NCBI RefSeq assembly: GCF_022026395.1
Contig: NZ_CP041767.1
Location: 1,189,501 to 1,253,500, forward strand
Reading direction: 5' to 3'
From: Brevibacillus brevis
Lineage (GTDB): Bacteria; Bacillota; Bacilli; Brevibacillales; Brevibacillaceae
Length of the DNA stretch: 64,000 nucleotides
In this document: piece by piece, positions 59,971 through 64,000 of the stretch
How the letters are laid out: each line of letters begins with the position of its first letter
Numbering within the stretch: position 1 is the stretch's first letter
Notes under the pieces: model-generated
Database searches by the model: none
Told to the model about the DNA's origin: nothing
What the model saw: the letters and a program-made list of their open reading frames with translations, nothing else
Program-made: the position numbers and the translations under genes

Positions 59971-60885
59971 ATGAAAGTTCATCATTCGAGACTGTTCGGA
60001 TTCACAGTGAAAACGGTTTTACTCACGCTTCTCACGCTTACTGGCTGCTCTTCTGCTGAAACGCCTGTCGGAAAAACGGAAACGCCGGCATCTGCAATGG
60101 ACCAAAAGTTCGCAGCGTTGGAGAACAAGTTTGATGCGAGGCTTGGCGTATATGCGATCGACACCGAAACAGATTTGGCAGTTGCTTACCGAGAAGATGA
60201 ACGGTTCGCTTTTGCTTCTACGTACAAGGCTTTAGCGGCAGGTGCGATCTTGCATCAGAAACCGTTGGGAGAGCTCGACAAAGTCATCACCTACACTAAG
60301 GACGATCTCGTTACATATTCACCTATCACAGAAAAACACGTCGCGACCGGGATGACTCTTCGCGAGGTTGCAGACGCTGCGGTGCGTTATAGCGACAACA
60401 CGGCGGGAAATCTGTTGTTCAAGGAATTGGGTGGACCTAAAGGCTTTGAATCAGCTCTGAGACAGATTGGTGATAGCGTAACGACATCCGAGCGATTTGA
60501 GACTGAATTGAATGAGGCAAAACCAGAAGATATTCGCGATACAAGCACACCTAAAGCACTTGCAACGAGCCTCCGAGCCTATACGGTAGGGGATGCGCTG
60601 TCGTCTGACAAGCAGAAGATTCTTATCGAGTGGCTGCAAGGCAACACGACGGGAGCCAAGCTGATTCGAGCGGGCGTTCCTAAAGAATGGAAGGTCGGAG
60701 ATAAGACCGGAGCGGCAAGTTACGGAACGCGAAACGATATAGGGATCATATGGCCACCGAATAAAAAGCCGATTGTCATTGCAGTACTGTCTAGCAGAGA
60801 TAAGCAGGACGCCACTTATGATGATGCGCTCATTGCTGAAGCTACCAAGATTGTTGTTGACGCACTGACGGCTGCAAAACCGTAA
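59971..60885 (+). CDS. bla: Class A beta-lactamase, lipoprotein form
   Basis: A 304-residue serine beta-lactamase. Lipobox LTGC (Cys26) predicts a membrane-anchored form. Catalytic elements: Ser83 in STYK, YSDN, the omega-loop Glu in ETELNEA, and KTG in [12 protein letters not shown]. All are intact, so an active penicillinase is expected. ATG 59971 follows AAGAGG by 10 bases. It is controlled by the operators above and possibly cotranscribed with the FHA gene 27 bases downstream. Confidence 0.96.
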   Translation: MKVHHSRLFGFTVKTVLLTLLTLTGCSSAETPVGKTETPASAMDQKFAALENKFDARLGVYAIDTETDLAVAYREDERFAFASTYKALAAGAILHQKPLGELDKVITYTKDDLVTYSPITEKHVATGMTLREVADAAVRYSDNTAGNLLFKELGGPKGFESALRQIGDSVTTSERFETELNEAKPEDIRDTSTPKALATSLRAYTVGDALSSDKQKILIEWLQGNTTGAKLIRAGVPKEWKVGDKTGAASYGTRNDIGIIWPPNKKPIVIAVLSSRDKQDATYDDALIAEATKIVVDALTAAKP

Positions 60886-60912
60886 ACGATCAACACGTGA
60901 GGTGATCACCAG

Positions 60913-61593
60913 ATGATAGATAATGGTGCATACTTACTCGTAAAAAAAGGGGACCCCAGCCAATTTGCCACGCGCAAATATCTCACGAAGGATCGCTGTA
61001 CAATCGGGCGGAGGGGGACTAGTTTTCAACTGGACATTACCTTTTCCAGTCCGTACATTTCGAGAATGCATGCAGCCTTTCAAAGGATCGGGAACGATTA
61101 CAAAATTATCGATCTGGAAAGCAAGCATGGCACAGAGGTAAACGGGAAGCCGCTTCGTTACTCCTCTCACATTCTTCGTCACGGGGATCAAATCAGCTTG
61201 TCAAAAGGGGTAGCCGAGCTCGTCTTTTTACGAGAGGTCAATAGACTGGATGATACGGTAGAGCTCCCTTTCACGCAGCTGAAGAACGCATCGCTTTTGC
61301 CAGGTTTGGATTTTCATTTGGAGAGAAGAGAAGTTCGTATCGACGGAAATAGACTGCCTTTAACCGGAAAAGATATGGACTTGCTGAAGCTTCTATACCA
61401 AAAGGCGAACAAGGCCGTTAGTTTTGAAGAAATTATGCTGACCGTTTGGCCGGAACGAATACATGAGGGGAATGTCCCGGATGTCGGACGGGTGGAAGTC
61501 AATGCGCTCGTGTATCGATTAAGGAAAAAGCTTCGGCACTACGGGCAGCAAATCACGACGATTCCGCGATATGGATATCGCTTGGATGTTTGA
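60913..61593 (+). CDS. FHA domain fused to OmpR/PhoB-type winged helix
   Basis: A 226-residue regulator with an N-terminal forkhead-associated domain (about 8-110; TIGRRGTSFQLDITFSSPYISRMHAAF and ESKHGTEVNGKPL carry the conserved Gly-Arg, Ser and Asn that bind phosphothreonine) and a C-terminal DNA-binding domain (about 130-226; LTGKDMDLLKLLY, VNALVYRLRKKL, TIPRYGYRL). It lacks a receiver domain, so phosphothreonine binding rather than Asp phosphorylation should control it. It sits between two beta-lactamase genes, 27 bases after the first and 42 before the second. Confidence 0.88.
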   Translation: MIDNGAYLLVKKGDPSQFATRKYLTKDRCTIGRRGTSFQLDITFSSPYISRMHAAFQRIGNDYKIIDLESKHGTEVNGKPLRYSSHILRHGDQISLSKGVAELVFLREVNRLDDTVELPFTQLKNASLLPGLDFHLERREVRIDGNRLPLTGKDMDLLKLLYQKANKAVSFEEIMLTVWPERIHEGNVPDVGRVEVNALVYRLRKKLRHYGQQITTIPRYGYRLDV

Positions 61594-61635
61594 AACAGGC
61601 AAAAGTAAAATCGACGTTAGAAAGGTGAGATTCGG

Positions 61636-62454
61636 TTGAAGATTCATAAGGGATGGATAAGTAAAACGATTTGCAGTTTGTTCCTGACAGTGGCCGTAGT
61701 CTTGACAGCTTTTTCTAATCAAACGATTGCCCAAACGACAACATCATCTCCCACCCAGATTACCAATCCAGGGAAAAGCATTGTGTTAACAAAATTAAAT
61801 GACAAAGTATGGTTACATACATCCTATCAAGAATGGAATGGCACAACCTATGACCACAATGGCTTAATCGTTTCTACTTCCAAAGGAGTTGTCCTGATTG
61901 ATACAGCCTGGGGCGACACCCAAAAAACGGAAGAGCTCTTACAGATGATCAAGAAGCATTGGAAGAAAGACGTTGTGTTGGCGCTGATTACACATGCACA
62001 TGATGACAGCATTTCAGGTATCCGTGCGTTACTCGATCAAAAAATAGAGGTACGCAGTACACGTTTGACGGCAAAACTTGCGAAAGAATATGGATATCCC
62101 TCCCCCAATCCGACTCTTGATGAAAAGCCAGTAATAAAGGTAGGCGACACTATCCTAGAAGCCTTTTATCCTGGGGAAGGGCATTCGAAAGATAACATTA
62201 CCGTTTGGCTTCCCCAATCCAAAATATTATTTGGTGGATGCTTCGTCAAAGCATTGGGTGCCAAGGATCTCGGAAATCTTTCTGATGCCAATGTAGAGGA
62301 GTGGGATGACTCCGTTCAGAAGGTAATCGAAAAATATCCACATATCGAAACCGTTGTACCCGGACATGGGAAAACGGGAGGCAAAAATTTGCTTGATCAC
62401 ACTATGGAGCTAATCAAACAACATTCCGAGAAGCAAGAAGCTGCTCAGAAATGA
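61636..62454 (+). CDS. Subclass B1 metallo-beta-lactamase
   Basis: A 272-residue secreted enzyme (signal peptide to about TIAQ). The zinc ligands of subclass B1 are all present: THAHDDS gives His-x-His-x-Asp, GEGHSKDN the third His, FGGCFVKAL the Cys, and PGHGKTGG the last His. Overall layout follows BcII of B. cereus. TTG start with AAAGGTGAG 7 bases upstream. Carbapenem hydrolysis is expected from the family but not shown. A terminator follows, so bla, the FHA regulator and this gene may form one transcript. Confidence 0.93.
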   Translation: MKIHKGWISKTICSLFLTVAVVLTAFSNQTIAQTTTSSPTQITNPGKSIVLTKLNDKVWLHTSYQEWNGTTYDHNGLIVSTSKGVVLIDTAWGDTQKTEELLQMIKKHWKKDVVLALITHAHDDSISGIRALLDQKIEVRSTRLTAKLAKEYGYPSPNPTLDEKPVIKVGDTILEAFYPGEGHSKDNITVWLPQSKILFGGCFVKALGAKDLGNLSDANVEEWDDSVQKVIEKYPHIETVVPGHGKTGGKNLLDHTMELIKQHSEKQEAAQK

Positions 62455-62475
62455 ATTGTCAAAGGAACTCCTGCA

Positions 62476-62518
62476 AAACAAATTCCTTCTCAAAACCAAC
62501 ATGAGAAGGAGTTTGTTT
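62476..62518 (+). terminator. Terminator of the beta-lactamase operon
   Basis: A 17-bp stem (62476-62492 with 62502-62518, one GU). T content after the stem is modest. Confidence 0.7.
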
Positions 62519-62620
62519 ATGTAAGGTGTTTTCTTTTTTCTTCCAATCGTCTAAAATTTTGATATAGGCCAGAAGTCATTGCTTTATTACCACAATCATT
62601 CAGTCATAGGAGTCCTTATT

Positions 62621-63274
62621 ATGAAAAAAATCATAGGTATTGCCTTGATGGTCGCTTTACTAGGCTTCAACGCCTATTTGTGGCCGACATTGATTCACGC
62701 GGTAAAAACCGATGGACGAACGGATACAAAAACAGCGTCTATTTCCCAAAAAGCAGGTATCACCAAACGTGCTATGGATTTGGCCAATCAAAGTCCGCGG
62801 GCCGCAAACGTTTCCGCCTATCCGGTTGAAAAGCCTGTGGCTGTGTCAGCACCTGCACCAGCTTCAGCGCAAAAACAAAGCGAAGGGAAGCCAAAAACAA
62901 AAGCGGTAGCAACTGCAAAAACGAGTAAACCGAAGAAGAAAACACAAAAGACGAAAACCTCAACAAAATCAGTCAAGAAGCAGACTACACGTCCTCCGGT
63001 AAATAACGTGCCAATTAACCCGGCCTGGGATGATAACGGCCTCTATGTCGTAGACGATGGAGGACCAGGAAGCAGTTGGGTGGAGCTGTCGGATGGTTCT
63101 TTGTTGCGTAAGAGCGACGGGACACGGACATTTAACCTCCCCTATAATAAGAATCCATTCACTGGAGAGATTAAGCCGACAGTGGAGCCGATGTCAGAAG
63201 CGGCGTATAAAATGTGGAAGGGTAATCAAGCCCAGCAGCCATCCCCATTTAGCCCGTCACCATTCGGGCGATAA
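62621..63274 (+). CDS. Exported or membrane-anchored protein with Lys/Thr/Ala linker, unknown
   Basis: A 217-residue protein: a membrane helix or signal peptide (MKKIIGIALMVALLGFNAYLWP), a low-complexity Ala/Pro/Lys/Thr region (about 75-135) and a C-terminal globular part with PAWDDNGLYVVDDGGPGSSWVELSDGSLLRKSDGTRTF. ATG 62621 follows AGGAG by 8 bases. The linker may span the cell wall. No family is recognised. Confidence 0.65.
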   Translation: MKKIIGIALMVALLGFNAYLWPTLIHAVKTDGRTDTKTASISQKAGITKRAMDLANQSPRAANVSAYPVEKPVAVSAPAPASAQKQSEGKPKTKAVATAKTSKPKKKTQKTKTSTKSVKKQTTRPPVNNVPINPAWDDNGLYVVDDGGPGSSWVELSDGSLLRKSDGTRTFNLPYNKNPFTGEIKPTVEPMSEAAYKMWKGNQAQQPSPFSPSPFGR

Positions 63275-63281
63275 TAAACAG

Positions 63282-63317
63282 AAAAAATGCTCCGAGAATA
63301 AGGAGCATTTTTTTCGG
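63282..63317 (+). terminator. Terminator of the exported protein gene
   Basis: A 12-bp stem (63282-63293 with 63302-63313) followed by T7. Confidence 0.85.
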
Positions 63318-63383
63318 GATGTAGTCAAATTTGAATATAATAACGTATAGTACTTTGATTTGACCACTCAGGAGGGCGAAGTA

Positions 63384-64000
63384 ATGATTGCAAGAGAAAG
63401 TAAAGTGAATATGGTGTTAGCCGGGCTGCTGCTAGGTCTCCTGATGGCTTCCATGGACAACACCATTGTCGCGACAGCGATGGGTACGATTGTCGGTGAG
63501 ATGGGCGGCATGGATAAATTTGTTTGGGTGACATCAGCGTACATGGTCGCTACGATGGCGGGGATGCCGATATTTGGTAAGCTCTCCGATATGTATGGGC
63601 GAAAACGTTTTTACGTATTTGGTCTCATTGTATTTTTGTTAGGGTCCATTTTATGCGGGACGGCAAATAGCATCGTCGAGTTGAGCATTTATCGGGCGAT
63701 TCAAGGGATTGGCGGCGGAGCGCTGATGCCGATTGCCTTCACGATTATTTTTGACGTATTCCCGCCGGAGAAACGTGGAAAGATGACGGGACTATTCGGA
63801 GCTGTATTCGGTACGTCCAGCGTATTTGGCCCTTTGCTTGGGGCGTATATTACCGAGTATGTCAGCTGGCACTGGATCTTTTACATCAATGTACCAATTG
63901 GTGCCGTGTCCCTCTGGTTGATCTCGATGTATTACAAGGAATCGTTGGAATACCGCAAGCAAAGCATTGACTGGTGGGGAGCGATTACGCTTGTCGGTGC
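63384..64000 (+). CDS. DHA2-family (EmrB/QacA-type) MFS drug exporter, 3' truncated by window edge
   Basis: The open frame from ATG 63384 (AGGAGGG 7 bases upstream) continues to the window end without a stop, giving about 205 residues. LLMASMDNTIVATAM is the motif D1 of DHA2 exporters. GKLSDMYGRKRFYVFG is motif A, and IQGIGGGALMPIAFTIIFD with FGPLLGAYITEY gives motif C. The first six helices are present. It would export lipophilic drugs or metabolites. GTCAAAT...ATTTGAC half-sites frame the upstream AT-rich stretch. Confidence 0.92.
   Translation, partial: MIARESKVNMVLAGLLLGLLMASMDNTIVATAMGTIVGEMGGMDKFVWVTSAYMVATMAGMPIFGKLSDMYGRKRFYVFGLIVFLLGSILCGTANSIVELSIYRAIQGIGGGALMPIAFTIIFDVFPPEKRGKMTGLFGAVFGTSSVFGPLLGAYITEYVSWHWIFYINVPIGAVSLWLISMYYKESLEYRKQSIDWWGAITLVG

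Overview
The window looks like a chromosomal segment of an aerobic, spore-forming, low-to-mid GC Firmicute of the Paenibacillaceae, most likely Brevibacillus. This rests on strong AGGAGG-type ribosome sites, frequent TTG/GTG starts, SpoVR, YfhP, HelD, a qoxABCD quinol oxidase, ECF sigma/DUF4179 pairs and B. subtilis-type cre, sigma-D and Fnr sites. The genus is inferred from recalled families, not from a search. No rRNA, tRNA, CRISPR array or intact IS element was seen.

Region 1 (1-8.5 kb) is a formate dehydrogenase and molybdenum cofactor cluster: the 3' end of mobA, a His/Cys-repeat protein, fdhD on the opposite strand, an OFA-type MFS transporter, a DUF2294 protein, a FdhF/YdeP-like molybdoenzyme, moeA and mobB. 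The transporter and the molybdoenzyme each have a non-coding leader with two copies of a similar small hairpin motif followed by an intrinsic terminator. This recurrent attenuator-like architecture is the most striking possibly undescribed system here.

Region 2 (8.5-28.5 kb) carries metabolic and regulatory genes: a PNPOx-like flavoprotein overlapping a MocR regulator tail to tail, flavohaemoglobin behind a near-perfect Fnr/Crp site and next to a short Crp/Fnr regulator, a lactonase-like MBL protein, PepF, YfhP, an ArsR-like regulator with an MFS pump, a BpsA-like aminopropyltransferase behind a short-peptide leader with two terminators, DoxX, HelD, an orphan promoter/terminator pair that predicts a small RNA, and an ECF sigma/anti-sigma module.

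Region 3 (28.5-38 kb) holds SpoVR, a roughly 0.9 kb segment bounded by 59-nt direct repeats, two short-chain dehydrogenases divergent from a 3-hydroxyacyl-CoA dehydrogenase, a chemoreceptor with a sigma-D-like promoter, and small unknown genes.

Region 4 (38-49.6 kb) is built round a tripartite tricarboxylate transporter: TerC, LysR, an AbrB-family membrane protein, TctC-TctB-TctA behind two cre-like sites, a methyltransferase, an Lrp-EamA exporter pair, and a CitST/DcuSR-type two-component system.

Region 5 (49.6-64 kb) has qoxABCD with unusual His/Met-rich tails, a long inverted-repeat element related to one at 17.5 kb, a lower-GC patch with a YpjP-like secreted protein, and a beta-lactam resistance cluster: blaR1-blaI, a class A beta-lactamase with three BlaI-type operators, an FHA-winged-helix regulator and a subclass B1 metallo-beta-lactamase. 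A DHA2-type drug exporter runs off the right edge.
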